A DNA stretch of 64,000 nt from Pseudomonas sp. UYIF39 (GCF_029963765.1 NZ_JALBYU010000013.1:1-64000); one strand, 5' to 3'. Counted from the stretch's first letter, positions 25,358-34,279 are shown. Program-made: numbers and translations. The notes: generated from the sequence alone by a model not told the origin.

Positions 25358-26875
25358 ATGAAAACGCCCCATGTTTCACACCAACGGCCTGAGGACGAAA
25401 ATCTCGGGATCGGCGCGAATATGGCTTACGGCCTGCAACACGTTCTGACCATGTACGGCGGCATCGTCGCGGTGCCTTTGATCATCGGCCAGGCGGCCGG
25501 GCTCTCACCGGCGGACATCGGTTTGTTGATTGCTGCTTCATTGTTTGCAGGGGGGCTGGCGACTTTGCTGCAAACCCTGGGCTTACCGTTTTTCGGCTGC
25601 CAATTGCCGCTGGTACAGGGCGTGTCGTTCTCTGGTGTCGCGACGATGGTGGCGATTGTCAGCAGTGGCGGGGAGGGCGGGTTTCAATCGATTCTCGGGG
25701 CGGTGATTGCCGCGTCGTTGATCGGCCTGCTGATCACGCCGGTGTTCTCGCGAATCACCAAGTTTTTCCCGCCGCTGGTCACGGGCATTGTGATCACCAC
25801 CATCGGCCTGACGCTGATGCCAGTGGCTGCACGCTGGGCCATGGGCGGCAACAGCCATGCCCCGGACTTCGGCAGCATGGCGAACATCGGTCTGGCGGCG
25901 GTGACGCTGGTGCTGGTTTTGCTGTTGAGCAAGATTGGCAGCGCGACCATCTCTCGTTTGTCGATCCTGTTGGCCATGGTTATCGGCACGGTGATCGCGG
26001 TGTTCCTTGGCATGGCGGATTTCTCGTCCGTCGCTCAAGGCCCGATGTTTGGCTTCCCGACGCCGTTCCACTTTGGCATGCCGACCTTCCACTTCGCCGC
26101 GATCCTGTCGATGTGCATTGTGGTCATGGTGACCCTGGTGGAAACCTCGGCTGACATTCTGGCGGTGGGTGAAATCATCGGCACCAAGGTCGATTCCAAA
26201 CGACTGGGCAACGGCCTGCGCGCCGACATGCTGTCGAGCATGATCGCGCCGATCTTCGGCTCCTTCACCCAAAGTGCCTTCGCCCAGAACGTCGGGCTGG
26301 TGGCAGTGACCGGGATCAAGAGCCGCTTCGTGGTGGCTACCGGCGGTTTGTTTCTGGTAATCCTCGGTTTGCTGCCGTTTATGGGGCGCGTCATCGCCGC
26401 TGTACCGACTTCTGTCCTCGGCGGCGCCGGTATCGTGCTGTTCGGCACCGTGGCGGCCAGCGGCATTCGTACGCTGTCCAAGGTCGACTACCGCAACAAC
26501 GTCAACCTGATCATCGTCGCCACCTCCATCGGCTTCGGCATGATCCCCATCGCTGCGCCGAATTTCTACGACCACTTCCCAAGCTGGTTCGCCACGATCT
26601 TCCACTCGGGCATCAGCTCCTCGGCGATCATGGCCATCGTGCTGAACCTGACCTTCAACCACCTCACTGCCGGTAACTCCGATCAGCAGTCGGTGTTCGC
26701 GGCCGGTACCGAGCGCGTTCTGCGTTATCAGGATCTGGCAGCGTTGCGCGAAGGGGATTATTTCAGCGAAGGCAAACTGCGTGACTGCGACGGGAATGAG
26801 ATTCCAGTGGTGGAGGCGGGCCATGAGTCGAGCGAGCATCGAGCGGCTCATGCCAAAAGCAGTGAGCATGTCTGA
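25358..26875 (+). CDS. Xanthine/uric acid permease, NCS2 family
   Basis: A 505-residue inner-membrane transporter with about 14 hydrophobic segments. NCS2 motifs: LPLVQGVSFSGVATM near residue 90, ETSADILAVGEIIGTKV (substrate Glu) and QNVGLVAVTGIKSRFV, the family signature. It imports purines (xanthine, urate) with a proton. The start is ATG, preceded by a weak site. The C-terminal tail of about 50 residues is hydrophilic. Substrate choice between xanthine and urate cannot be decided by reading. Confidence 0.88.
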   Translation: MKTPHVSHQRPEDENLGIGANMAYGLQHVLTMYGGIVAVPLIIGQAAGLSPADIGLLIAASLFAGGLATLLQTLGLPFFGCQLPLVQGVSFSGVATMVAIVSSGGEGGFQSILGAVIAASLIGLLITPVFSRITKFFPPLVTGIVITTIGLTLMPVAARWAMGGNSHAPDFGSMANIGLAAVTLVLVLLLSKIGSATISRLSILLAMVIGTVIAVFLGMADFSSVAQGPMFGFPTPFHFGMPTFHFAAILSMCIVVMVTLVETSADILAVGEIIGTKVDSKRLGNGLRADMLSSMIAPIFGSFTQSAFAQNVGLVAVTGIKSRFVVATGGLFLVILGLLPFMGRVIAAVPTSVLGGAGIVLFGTVAASGIRTLSKVDYRNNVNLIIVATSIGFGMIPIAAPNFYDHFPSWFATIFHSGISSSAIMAIVLNLTFNHLTAGNSDQQSVFAAGTERVLRYQDLAALREGDYFSEGKLRDCDGNEIPVVEAGHESSEHRAAHAKSSEHV

Positions 26876-26904
26876 CAGTTGTATTCGCTTAAAAGGCTGG
26901 TAGA

Positions 26905-26999
26905 TCAAAAAATCGCAGCCTCGTTTCACTCGACAGCTCCTACAGTGGAACGCAATTCTCTGTAGGAGCTGTCGAGTGAAACGAGGCTGCGATCTTTTG
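26905..26999. repeat. REPIN-like inverted pair of REP sequences
   Basis: Two perfect 34-nt arms (26912-26945 and 26960-26993), starting ATCGCAGCCTCG and ending CGAGGCTGCGAT, flank a 14-bp loop. The unit GTAGGAGCTGTCGAGTG is the common Pseudomonas fluorescens-group REP sequence. Such doublets are moved by RAYT transposases; none is in the window. Confidence 0.85.
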
Positions 27000-27004
27000 G
27001 CCAC

Positions 27005-27043
27005 AAAAAAGCCCCTGAACCTTTCGATTCAGGGGCTTTTCGA
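27005..27043. terminator. Terminator of the original tRNA-Asn locus
   Basis: Arms AAAAGCCCCTGAA (27007-27019) and TTCAGGGGCTTTT (27028-27040) lie just beyond the 3' end of the tRNA fragment and can stop transcripts from either side. Confidence 0.85.
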
Positions 27044-27053
27044 TATTGCTGTC

Positions 27054-27098
27054 TGGCTCCACGACCTGGACTCGAACCAGGGACCCAGTGATTAACAG
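27054..27098 (-). tRNA. Displaced 3' fragment of tRNA-Asn (island attachment site)
   Basis: Read on the minus strand, 45 nt match the 3' half of tRNA-Asn: anticodon loop CTGTTAATC (anticodon GUU), then the T arm GGTTCGAGTCC, acceptor end and CCA. The 5' half is absent: the sequence beyond 27098 does not continue the tRNA. It is therefore an attachment-site copy left when an island entered the 3' end of the gene; the intact tRNA should be at the other island end, outside or undetected in this window. Confidence 0.8.
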
Positions 27099-27228
27099 AG
27101 ACTTGTTCTGATATTTCATGACCGTTCTGGGTAATTCAATGTCCCTGTTTTTAAAGGGCTTGCAAGGCTTGTAAGCTCTTGAAATATCAAAATGTCCGCT
27201 GGACTTTCATCCATTCGTTGAGCAAAGT

Positions 27229-27255
27229 GTTGAGCAATTATCAACTGCTCAACAA
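27229..27255. promoter_or_regulatory. Inverted repeat before the integrase
   Basis: TGTTGAGCA and TGCTCAACA (9-bp arms, 9-bp spacer) lie just before the integrase start. It may be an operator or arm-type site. Confidence 0.35.
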
Positions 27256-27266
27256 TGGATGGTGCC

Positions 27267-27509
27267 ATGGGTTACAGCGATACAGCACTGCGCGGCTGGC
27301 GTAAGACGGGCGTGATCAGGAAGCAGGGTCAGGAAGTCGTAGCGAAAACACTTTCTGAGCCAGCTGGACCTAAAGGTGCAGGAAGCCTGCTGTTAGAGCG
27401 TAGGAGCGCGGAAGCGGTCGAGGTCTACCTGGCATGCGGATTGGGGGCACTCAACGGCGAATCAAGCTTGGAGGTCTTTTCGATATTGGGGTCGGCGGGC
27501 GAGATTTAG
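27267..27509 (+). pseudogene. Frameshifted N-terminal part of the integrase
   Basis: This frame starts MGYSDTALRGWRKTGVI and runs through GSLLLERRSAEAVEVYL, the usual arm-binding N terminus of P4-type integrases. At about 27432 the similarity jumps to the other frame (MRIGGTQRRIKLG at 27434). One base missing near 27431-27434 would restore a single protein. Residues read after that point in this frame are nonsense. Confidence 0.65.
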
Positions 27510-28633
27510 GCATTGCTTACTGGCGGGAGGAAGTCGCGAGAGTATCGGGTGAGGTCCGCCAGCATGGTGATATAGACCGCTACGAGGAGCACCTTCGCCA
27601 GAGCAAAATAACAGAACAAAAGCGCGCCGATGCCGAGGCTGCTCGGGCCTCACTAGCGGATCTTTTTGCAGATTACATTGAGGATCGCCGCGATAAAGTA
27701 TCTGCAGATCAGTTGGCGAAGTTCGAGCGATTTTTGGAAGTCGATCTGCAGGAGCGTAGCGCCTCAATATCTGGACTGAAAGCGCGTGATGTTCTTCCCG
27801 GGCATGTGCTGGAAATATTGAGAAAGGCATGGGATCGTGGTGCAAAAGGGCTTGCAGATAAGCAGCGTGCTTGGCTTCATGCGGCATTTGCCTTCGGTCT
27901 GAAAGCGGAGCATTCGCTCGCTCGCGCAAGCGCCAAAACTTTCGGACTGACGTCTAATCCGGTTGCTCTCCTACCCAAGGAGTACGTACCCACACCAGGT
28001 ACTCGTACGCTGACAGATCAGGAGTTGCAACATTTCTGGGGAACCATCACCGAGATATCGACAGTTGGGCCGGTCATGGCTCGACTCTTCCAGTTCATCA
28101 TCGCGCTGGGCGGGCAGCGCGTCGATCAAGTGACGCGAGAACCGTGGGAGAGCTACGACTTCGAGGCTCGAACCCTTCGCTTAATCGACGCAAAAGGGAG
28201 GGGAGGGGTACGGCGCGTGCACCTGGTCCCGTTGACCGAGCGAGCTCTTGCTATTTTGGCCGAGGTTAGAGAAATAACTGGCAAGCACAAATGGCCTTGG
28301 ACGACCACTGGCCGGTCTCCAATTAACGTGAGTAGCCCAGTCCATGCCATTTCAGCTTGGTTGGATACTGAGCACGGCAAGCTGGATGACAAGCAAGTTG
28401 AGAGATTTGGACCACGCGATTTACGCCGGACCTGTAGTCAAATTATGCAGCGGAATGGTGTTGAGGATCGGCTAAGCGATCTGCTTCAGTCGCATGGTGT
28501 GAGCGGGGTGGTAGCGGCACATTATAGAAATAACCCAGAAGGTTACCTACCTGAGAAACGTCGAGCAGTTGAACAGTTTGAGCGGGCACTTTCGAAAATT
28601 CTGGTCACAGACAAGGCTTCTGAAAAAAAATAA
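27434..28633 (+). CDS. Tyrosine integrase, catalytic part (N terminus lost by frameshift)
   Basis: A 399-residue frame with the SAM-like core-binding domain and the catalytic domain of phage-type tyrosine recombinases. Catalytic residues: Arg in LGGQRVDQVTR, the box FGPRDLRRTCSQ (the usual His replaced by Arg, as in some members), and AHYRNNPEG with the Tyr nucleophile (about residue 359). It belongs to the P4/island integrase type and lies beside the tRNA-Asn fragment. The arm-binding N terminus is in another frame, so recombination is probably impaired unless translation slips. Confidence 0.85.
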   Translation: MRIGGTQRRIKLGGLFDIGVGGRDLGIAYWREEVARVSGEVRQHGDIDRYEEHLRQSKITEQKRADAEAARASLADLFADYIEDRRDKVSADQLAKFERFLEVDLQERSASISGLKARDVLPGHVLEILRKAWDRGAKGLADKQRAWLHAAFAFGLKAEHSLARASAKTFGLTSNPVALLPKEYVPTPGTRTLTDQELQHFWGTITEISTVGPVMARLFQFIIALGGQRVDQVTREPWESYDFEARTLRLIDAKGRGGVRRVHLVPLTERALAILAEVREITGKHKWPWTTTGRSPINVSSPVHAISAWLDTEHGKLDDKQVERFGPRDLRRTCSQIMQRNGVEDRLSDLLQSHGVSGVVAAHYRNNPEGYLPEKRRAVEQFERALSKILVTDKASEKK

Positions 28634-28650
28634 CTACCGTTCTTACGAAG

Positions 28651-28685
28651 TCCGCTTGATCAAATATGATCAAGCGGATTTTTTT
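28651..28685 (+). terminator. Integrase terminator that includes a TTGATCA-type operator
   Basis: Arms TCCGCTTGATCA (28651-28662) and TGATCAAGCGGA (28667-28678) are followed by seven T bases. The core TTGATCA-N4-TGATCAA is the same as the operators found around the AlpA gene. Confidence 0.85.
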
Positions 28686-29101
28686 ATGGGGCGACTGGTG
28701 TGATCGGGAACTCTCTAAGGATTTGGTCATGAACTAGCCTTCATGAGGCGGCTAGGTATGCTCAAAAAAATCATGTCCGAACTACTAAGTATGCCTACAG
28801 CCCGCATACATCTTGATCTGGCAGTTTTTAGGTTGTGTGAAAGTTTCCTTTTTGGACTTTTGTTGGGTCCAACACTGTGGTGAGCCTTTTTAGATTTTTC
28901 ATTGATCATATTTGATCAATCGAAAAAGTCATCGCTGTTTTCATTGGTTAAGTGTGCGTTGAAGACGGCGTGTAGTCTCCGAGTAGTGTGCTTGACTAAA
29001 GATTAAGGTGACTGACAGAATACGTCACAAGGCACCTGCAGGAGTTTTATCTAACTTCAGTTCTTGTCTTACGTCGATGTTCGGTCACTCAGAGGGCTTT
29101 T
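28686..29101. promoter_or_regulatory. Regulatory stretch before the AlpA-like gene
   Basis: This gene-free stretch holds an operator at 28902-28921, ATTGATCA-TATT-TGATCAAT, and AT-rich sequence suited to promoters. Short frames on the minus strand show no sign of being real. With the integrase terminator and the site at 29342 it forms a regular set of dyads. Confidence 0.6.
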
Positions 29102-29287
29102 ATGAAAACACAACTAATTGAAGAGTGGCGTCCCGCTGCTTTTTTCCATGGTCGGTATCAGGTCAGCGCTACCACCTGGTGGCGTTTGAGCAAGGTCGAA
29201 GCCTTTCCTGCACCGATTCGCATTGGTCGACGGGTGCGTTGGAGCGTTTCTGAGTGCGACGCCTTCATCTTAACTAACCGTGGATAG
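29102..29287 (+). CDS. alpA: AlpA-family regulator/excisionase
   Basis: A 61-residue DNA-binding protein. The middle, RYQVSATTWWRLSKVEAFP, is the helix-turn-helix, and APIRIGRRVRWSVSECDAF is the wing typical of AlpA proteins that activate integrase genes or act as excisionase in P4-like elements. Dyads TTGATCA-N4-TGATCAA lie on both sides of the gene. Which protein binds them is not known. Confidence 0.85.
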   Translation: MKTQLIEEWRPAAFFHGRYQVSATTWWRLSKVEAFPAPIRIGRRVRWSVSECDAFILTNRG

Positions 29288-29661
29288 TTGAGCCTCAGCT
29301 TGCAAACTTCTGATGATTAATCTTAGTCCATCAGTGGCGCCATTGATCATTTATGATCAATCGATCTAAAAGGTCAGATGCTCATTGCTCGTATTTGATT
29401 AAGCGGAAATTTTTTTTGCCTTCGATAACCGAAGTATGGCTAAAAGGGCGAGCATACTCTGTTCAAAAAACCATTAAACAAAAAAGCCTGGCAGCACTAC
29501 CTGGCAGGAGCTTTTACTAACTTCAGCACCTGATGAGAAATTCAGATGAGCACATCAAATTTGATCAATCTACATCGTGATAATGTCACCACCACCCTGG
29601 ATGCACAAACGATCTTGACTCCGCAGGTCGTTCTAAAATTGGCGCTGTACGGGAGTGACAA
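29288..29661. promoter_or_regulatory. Regulatory stretch after the AlpA-like gene
   Basis: It holds a dyad at 29342-29361, ATTGATCA-TTTA-TGATCAAT, a half site TTTGATTAAGCGG near 29394, and a degenerate one at 29554-29569 (ATCAAATTTGAT overlapping TTGATCAAT). A weak hairpin ending in CTTTT (29481-29515) could be a terminator. No gene is seen. Confidence 0.55.
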
Positions 29662-29964
29662 ATGAGCGACGACAAACTCCAACAGATCGTGGATGCGGGA
29701 GCTCGTGGAGACTGGGACGAGTACGACCGCCTGCTGACCGAACAGGAAAATGCAGACTGGGCGCCTGAGCTTCTGAATCGGGCTGTGGACGTAGCTACAA
29801 AGTATGGCTGCATGCTGGAGCGATCGGCCGATGGTCTTGGCACTGGGCCAAATAACATGGGCGGGATCCGGATCACCGAGCGCGAGACAGGCCGTATCGT
29901 GGCTGGCCGGCAATACGAACTGCAACCTGTTGGCGTTCTTGCGCATTTCAGGATCGAACTCTGA
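29662..29964 (+). CDS. Hypothetical island protein
   Basis: A 100-residue acidic protein with a good ribosome site (GGGAG before ATG). It starts MSDDKLQQIVDAGARGDWDE and has no hydrophobic segment. Position between the AlpA-like gene and the primase is where P4-like satellites keep small accessory genes. No family was recognised. Confidence 0.55.
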   Translation: MSDDKLQQIVDAGARGDWDEYDRLLTEQENADWAPELLNRAVDVATKYGCMLERSADGLGTGPNNMGGIRITERETGRIVAGRQYELQPVGVLAHFRIEL

Positions 29965-30080
29965 ATGCCTTGGCGGCCCAGCCGGGTTCCTGTGTCCCCG
30001 GTTGACCAAGCAGCGTACGGCTCGCCGCCTTTATTGCTTGGTCGCAACAGCGTTAGCCCAACAGACAAATGGTGACTATC

Positions 30081-30491
30081 ATGCAAACCGCTCAAATCAT
30101 TCCATTCCGCTTTGAACCCCGCGAAGTCGGTCCCTCGCACTCCGCAGTCTTTCGCAGCCGCATCATCGTCATCAGCAGCCGCACGCTGGGCGAAATGCTG
30201 GACTGCCACAACGAAACCTACACCTTCCTGCGCGCTACCGGAGCTGTCGAGCACCGCGCGGGGGATGGTGTGCTGCTTGCTATCAGCATCAACGGCAAAC
30301 ACTACATGGATCGTCTGATCGATCCGGTGCCCGTTCGACCTGGTGCTGTCAGTACATCGCGACGCAGGGTCGAAGCCCTCCCGCGCACGATCTGCCATAA
30401 GGAGGGCACAAAAAAAACGCTTTTAAGGCGTCGTGCGCCGATGTCTATCCGGGCGACCAAACCCGATCAGCGAATTTGCGGTGACGAGTGA
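30081..30491 (+). CDS. Hypothetical island protein
   Basis: About 136 residues, read from MQTAQIIPFRFEPREVG; an upstream ATG at 30069 is also possible. The stretch RIIVISSRTLGEMLDCHNET and LLAISINGKHYMDRLIDP looks like a folded domain, while the last 50 residues are basic and less regular. The 3' part may not be conserved. No family was recognised; overlapping frames on both strands make the exact gene uncertain. Confidence 0.4.
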   Translation: MQTAQIIPFRFEPREVGPSHSAVFRSRIIVISSRTLGEMLDCHNETYTFLRATGAVEHRAGDGVLLAISINGKHYMDRLIDPVPVRPGAVSTSRRRVEALPRTICHKEGTKKTLLRRRAPMSIRATKPDQRICGDE

Positions 30492-30665
30492 ACAGTAACC
30501 ACCGAACGATAAGGCGCCAACCTTGAGCACGAACAAATGGATTTTCCGAATACTCGGCGTTATTCCCAGGGTGGTTCCTCGCCTGAATTGCAACATCGCA
30601 GAACGTCGTGACGGACAAAATGCGACAGCTGATGAATCGACATTGAGCCCGCATGAGGATCCGCA

Positions 30666-30851
30666 ATGAACCAATTTATTCGTACCGAGGAGGTCGCCAC
30701 GATGCTTGGCGTATCTCGAAGAACGCTAGAGCGCATGGTCGCCGCCGGTAGCTTCATGAAACCGATCAAGCTGACAGCTCGCACATTGGGCTGGGAAAAG
30801 GAAACGCTGGAAAAATATCTGAAGGAGCGCTCGAAATGCGCCCAACAATAA
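30666..30851 (+). CDS. Second AlpA/excisionase-like HTH protein
   Basis: A 61-residue protein with a MerR-like helix-turn-helix: RTEEVATMLGVSRRTLERMV. The tail KETLEKYLKERSK is charged. It differs clearly from the protein at 29102, so the island has two small regulators. It lies upstream of the primase genes and may control them. Confidence 0.7.
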   Translation: MNQFIRTEEVATMLGVSRRTLERMVAAGSFMKPIKLTARTLGWEKETLEKYLKERSKCAQQ

Positions 30852-30864
30852 TTTCAGGCAAAAA

Positions 30865-30896
30865 AAACCCGGCTGGCCGGCCGGGTTCTTTACTAT
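30865..30896 (+). terminator. Hairpin with T tract after the second HTH gene
   Basis: CCCGGCTGG and CCGGCCGGG pair tightly and are preceded by A bases and followed by TTCTTT. It separates the HTH gene from the next frame, which supports a later start for that gene. Confidence 0.6.
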
Positions 30897-30916
30897 CCAC
30901 CACGAAGACATCCGAA

Positions 30917-31354
30917 GTGAAAAAACTGCAAAAACGAGACGCACATAGTGACAATGTCGATGCACATGCGCAAGCCATTTTAGCCCCAATCGTTAGCACC
31001 ATTAATTATTTTTGCACCGCTCAGAACCTTGATGGTGTGCGCCGCGAACCCGAAGAATTCGGCTGCACCGACAGCGAACTCCTACGTGATGTTATCAAAT
31101 TTTTCGGCGGCCAGAAGCTGGCGCTTTGCGATGTTCTTGGTTCCGATAGACATTACCTTCAAGTCGCCGGGTCATCATACGGCCTGACAAAGGCGCTCAG
31201 GGACAAGCGCTCCGATGGCTTGGACACTGGTCTGCCAGTAGTGTGGATCTGCACGGTAACAGGGCGCGCATTTCCGATCAGCACGCTCATGCACCTTTTG
31301 GATGTGGTCGGCCTCTACGCACGTCGCGGCACTCGCAAGGCGGCGTCCATATGA
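30917..31354 (+). CDS. Hypothetical protein coupled to the primase
   Basis: About 145 residues from a GTG at 30917; the frame is open back to 30836 but a terminator hairpin lies there. It has APIVSTINYFCTAQNLDGV and DLPVVWICTVTGRAFPI-like segments (GLPVVWICTVTGRAF). The stop overlaps the primase start by ATGA, so the two are translationally coupled. It may help replication control; no family was recognised. Confidence 0.5.
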   Translation: MKKLQKRDAHSDNVDAHAQAILAPIVSTINYFCTAQNLDGVRREPEEFGCTDSELLRDVIKFFGGQKLALCDVLGSDRHYLQVAGSSYGLTKALRDKRSDGLDTGLPVVWICTVTGRAFPISTLMHLLDVVGLYARRGTRKAASI

Positions 31355-33972
31355 GTATTAATGCTGCCACTGCTATTGAAGACTTCATGAAATCCATGCA
31401 GGCGGAAGGCATTGACGTCGATGACGAGATCATCGCTGACGGCAAGCTGCATCGCTACCACGCGATTGGCGACAAAGCCGGCAGCAAAAATGCTTGGGGT
31501 GTTCTTCATCTGGATAAGCGCCCTGCCGGCCAGTTCGGCTGTTTAAAGCGGTTTGGCGAACGTAAATTCTCATGGCGTGCCGACTACGACACGAAACCGA
31601 TGTCCGCTGCCGACCTGAAAGCGCAGCGCGAAGACTGGGCACGCCGCAAGGCTGAACAGGCCGCTGCTGCCAACAAGCGCCACGCTGATGCAGCTCAGCG
31701 CGCCCAGACACTCTGGAACGCAGCACAGCCAGCCCCAGACAATCACCCGTACCTGGTTCGCAAGGGCGTCAAAGCCCACGGCCTGCGCATGGGCGTGTGG
31801 GAAATGATCAATAAAGACACTGGCGAAGTCTGGCCCCTGACCCAAAAGGCGCTGTATGTACCGCTGTGCGACAAGACGCGCGCGGTGCACAGCCTGCAGG
31901 GCATTTTCCCCGGCAAGATCCTGGGCAAAGGCGAAGGCGCGCGCGACAAGGACTATCTAAAGGACGGCGCTAAGCGCGGGCTGTTCCACGCGATTGGCAA
32001 GCCGCAGAAGTTCGAAGGCCGGCCGGTGTTCATCATCTGCGAAGGCTACGCTACTGGTGCCAGCATCCATGAAGTGACCAATCATTTGGTCCTGGTGGCG
32101 TTTGACACCAGCAACCTGCTGGCTGTCGGTGAAGCGATCCGCGAAAGCAAGCCTGACGCGATTATCCTGTTTGCCGCTGATAACGATCAGTGGACCACTG
32201 CGCCCGTCGCCAACCCAGGGCTAACGCATGCCAAAGCGGCGGCCAAGTCTGTCGCTGGACTTGTTGCACTGCCGCCGTTCGCCTATGCCGATGGCAAGCA
32301 GGATGCTGATGGCAAATGGTCGGGGCCGACCGACTTCAACGATGCGGTGATATGGATGGGGGCTAAGGCGGTCAGTGAGATCTTCGAAGAGATAATTAGG
32401 AACGGCGACGTTTCTCAGGATGAGCGTGGCGTACCTTTCGCGGAGGCGCGCGAGTCGGTTGCTGATGACATGGTGATGCCTGACTACATCGACGAGGTTG
32501 CGTTGTCGGTTGATAGAGGCGAAGTCGCAGTACGCGGTACTGGGCAGCAAGGTTTACCAAGCCATCCATTGCAGAAAGCGAGCGCAATGCCGATTGGTGC
32601 AGATGCCCGCGACGGCGTTACTGGCACGTTCCCACTGACAGAGGTCGGCAATTGCTACCGCGTAGTAGCGACGCATGGCAGCAATATCCGCTTCGTTCCA
32701 GAACTGAAAGCCTGGCTGCACTGGTCAGGCGAAAATTGGTTGTGGGACATGGACGGCTCTAGGCTGCGTGGAATGGTGTGTGATCTTGCGAGGGTCATCT
32801 ATGACGAAGGATCAGGCCAGATGGAACAAGCCCAGTTTTTCCTCCGATGGGCTCGCGAGTCTCAAAAAGCAAGGACTATCAAGAATGCGGCAACGCTTCT
32901 TGAGGACGTCACTGCGCTGCGCCTGCAGCTCTCCACGATCGACGGCGATCCGATGCTTGTCGGGCTCGATCGTGCGCGAAAGGTGCTCGACATGGGGACA
33001 GGCTTATGTCGGGAGGCGCGGCGCGAGGACTATGTCACACGCTCCCTTGGCCCCAATGAAATAGGCGACTCCAGCAAGGCAGTTGGCTGGAAGAAGTTCG
33101 TCGACGAGATCTTCATGGGAGATATCGCTCTGATCGCATGGGTTAAACGCTATATCGGCTACACCCTGACAGGGCGCTATAACGAGCAAATATTTGTTTT
33201 TGCTCATGGCAGCGGCTCTAACGGCAAAAGCGTGTTGATTAAAACCTTGCAGCAGCTGTCTGGGGAGTATTCCAGGACAGTAGCTTCGACGACTCTGATG
33301 GAGCAGAGGCGCGGCGCGAGTGACGCAAGTCCGGATGTTGCCGCCTTAGCAGGTGCTCGCCTTCTGCTTTCCAGTGAAACATCTGCCGGATCCGTCTTCG
33401 ACGAGGAGTTTTTGAAGGGTTGGACTGGTGGCGACACGCAGAACGCACGCCACCTCTACCGTGACACCTTCTCGTTTGAACCGGTTGGTAAACTGTTCAT
33501 CGCCGGCAACTATCGGCCGCGGATCAGCGGTACCGACCACGCCATCTGGCGTCGAGTTCGTCTATTGCCTTTTCAGCGTAAGTTCAGCGACGAGGAAAAG
33601 GACACAGCACTGCCAGAGAAGCTTGCCGCCGAGTTGCCGCACATCCTAGCGTGGGCTATGGAGGGTTGCTTGGATTGGCAGCGCGAGGGTTTGAGCTCCC
33701 TGCCCAAGGTTATGAACGACGCGAGCAAACAGTATGCGGCTGAGCAGGATATCCTCGGTGAATTCCTCGCTGAATCCACTACTGAAGGCCCGGTTCACGA
33801 GTGCACCAGCCAGGAACTGTTCGACGCTTATCGAGAATGGATGTCGGACTGCAATCTGAGGCCGTCCAGTCGGCAGGCGTTCGGCCGTCAGCTAGGGGAG
33901 CGCGGCTTCAAGGCTCGACACACCAATAAAGGGAACGTCTACAGGGGGCTGATGCTTTCCTCTCCCCTGTAA
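31351..33972 (+). CDS. P4-type primase-helicase (satellite replication protein)
   Basis: About 873 residues, starting MSINAATAIEDFMKS; the ATGA overlap with the preceding gene sets the start. The N-terminal half has a primase/Toprim part (HPYLVRKGVKAHGLRMG, then FIICEGYATGASIHE and FAADND with acidic residues). The C-terminal half is a superfamily 3 helicase: Walker A AHGSGSNGKSVLIK (about 618), and LLLSSETSAGSVFDEEFLK after it. Such proteins replicate P4-like satellites and islands from their own origin. Candidate iterons lie just downstream. Confidence 0.9.
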   Translation: MSINAATAIEDFMKSMQAEGIDVDDEIIADGKLHRYHAIGDKAGSKNAWGVLHLDKRPAGQFGCLKRFGERKFSWRADYDTKPMSAADLKAQREDWARRKAEQAAAANKRHADAAQRAQTLWNAAQPAPDNHPYLVRKGVKAHGLRMGVWEMINKDTGEVWPLTQKALYVPLCDKTRAVHSLQGIFPGKILGKGEGARDKDYLKDGAKRGLFHAIGKPQKFEGRPVFIICEGYATGASIHEVTNHLVLVAFDTSNLLAVGEAIRESKPDAIILFAADNDQWTTAPVANPGLTHAKAAAKSVAGLVALPPFAYADGKQDADGKWSGPTDFNDAVIWMGAKAVSEIFEEIIRNGDVSQDERGVPFAEARESVADDMVMPDYIDEVALSVDRGEVAVRGTGQQGLPSHPLQKASAMPIGADARDGVTGTFPLTEVGNCYRVVATHGSNIRFVPELKAWLHWSGENWLWDMDGSRLRGMVCDLARVIYDEGSGQMEQAQFFLRWARESQKARTIKNAATLLEDVTALRLQLSTIDGDPMLVGLDRARKVLDMGTGLCREARREDYVTRSLGPNEIGDSSKAVGWKKFVDEIFMGDIALIAWVKRYIGYTLTGRYNEQIFVFAHGSGSNGKSVLIKTLQQLSGEYSRTVASTTLMEQRRGASDASPDVAALAGARLLLSSETSAGSVFDEEFLKGWTGGDTQNARHLYRDTFSFEPVGKLFIAGNYRPRISGTDHAIWRRVRLLPFQRKFSDEEKDTALPEKLAAELPHILAWAMEGCLDWQREGLSSLPKVMNDASKQYAAEQDILGEFLAESTTEGPVHECTSQELFDAYREWMSDCNLRPSSRQAFGRQLGERGFKARHTNKGNVYRGLMLSSPL

Positions 33973-33990
33973 GCAACGCGATGTCAGCGC

Positions 33991-34236
33991 GCAAGTGACG
34001 CAAGTGACGCAAGTTGGGCTGTTTTGGAAAAGTCTTCCTAGAGAGGGCTCCTTGTAAAAGTTTGTCAAAACAGGGCGGGAAGCGTCACTAGCGTCACTTT
34101 TGAGCTTGAGGCAAGTGAAACCCGCAGCCCAGGTGGGGAGACAATTTTCGCGCTGATGCCAGCCATATGGACACCAGCGGCCCCCTCCACAGAAGTTTTT
34201 CGGGTGACAAGGTGCCAGCGTTCCCTGGCGTGACGC
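33991..34236. repeat. GTGACGC iteron cluster, candidate origin of replication
   Basis: Two tandem GTGACGCAA units (33995-34003, 34004-34012) face two inverted units GCGTCACTA and GCGTCACTT (34082-34099), each pair with a 9-bp period; a fifth GTGACGC is at 34230-34236. They lie just after the primase-helicase gene. P4-type replication proteins bind short iterons, so this is a plausible ori or crr. Confidence 0.55.
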
Positions 34237-34279
34237 TACGATCGTTGGACACCCACCATAGGCCCGCGAGGCCGTAGCC

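Noticed and set aside
26905..26999. Large inverted repeat as the permease terminator
   Set aside because: It lacks a T run and matches the REP doublet form; the real terminator is at 27005-27043.
25583..27004. 473-residue frame antisense to the permease
   Set aside because: Low-complexity His/Gln/Arg composition, a shadow of the permease that runs into the REPIN.
29586..30398. 270-residue minus-strand frame in the island
   Set aside because: It spans two plausible plus-strand genes with better ribosome sites and has no recognisable pattern.
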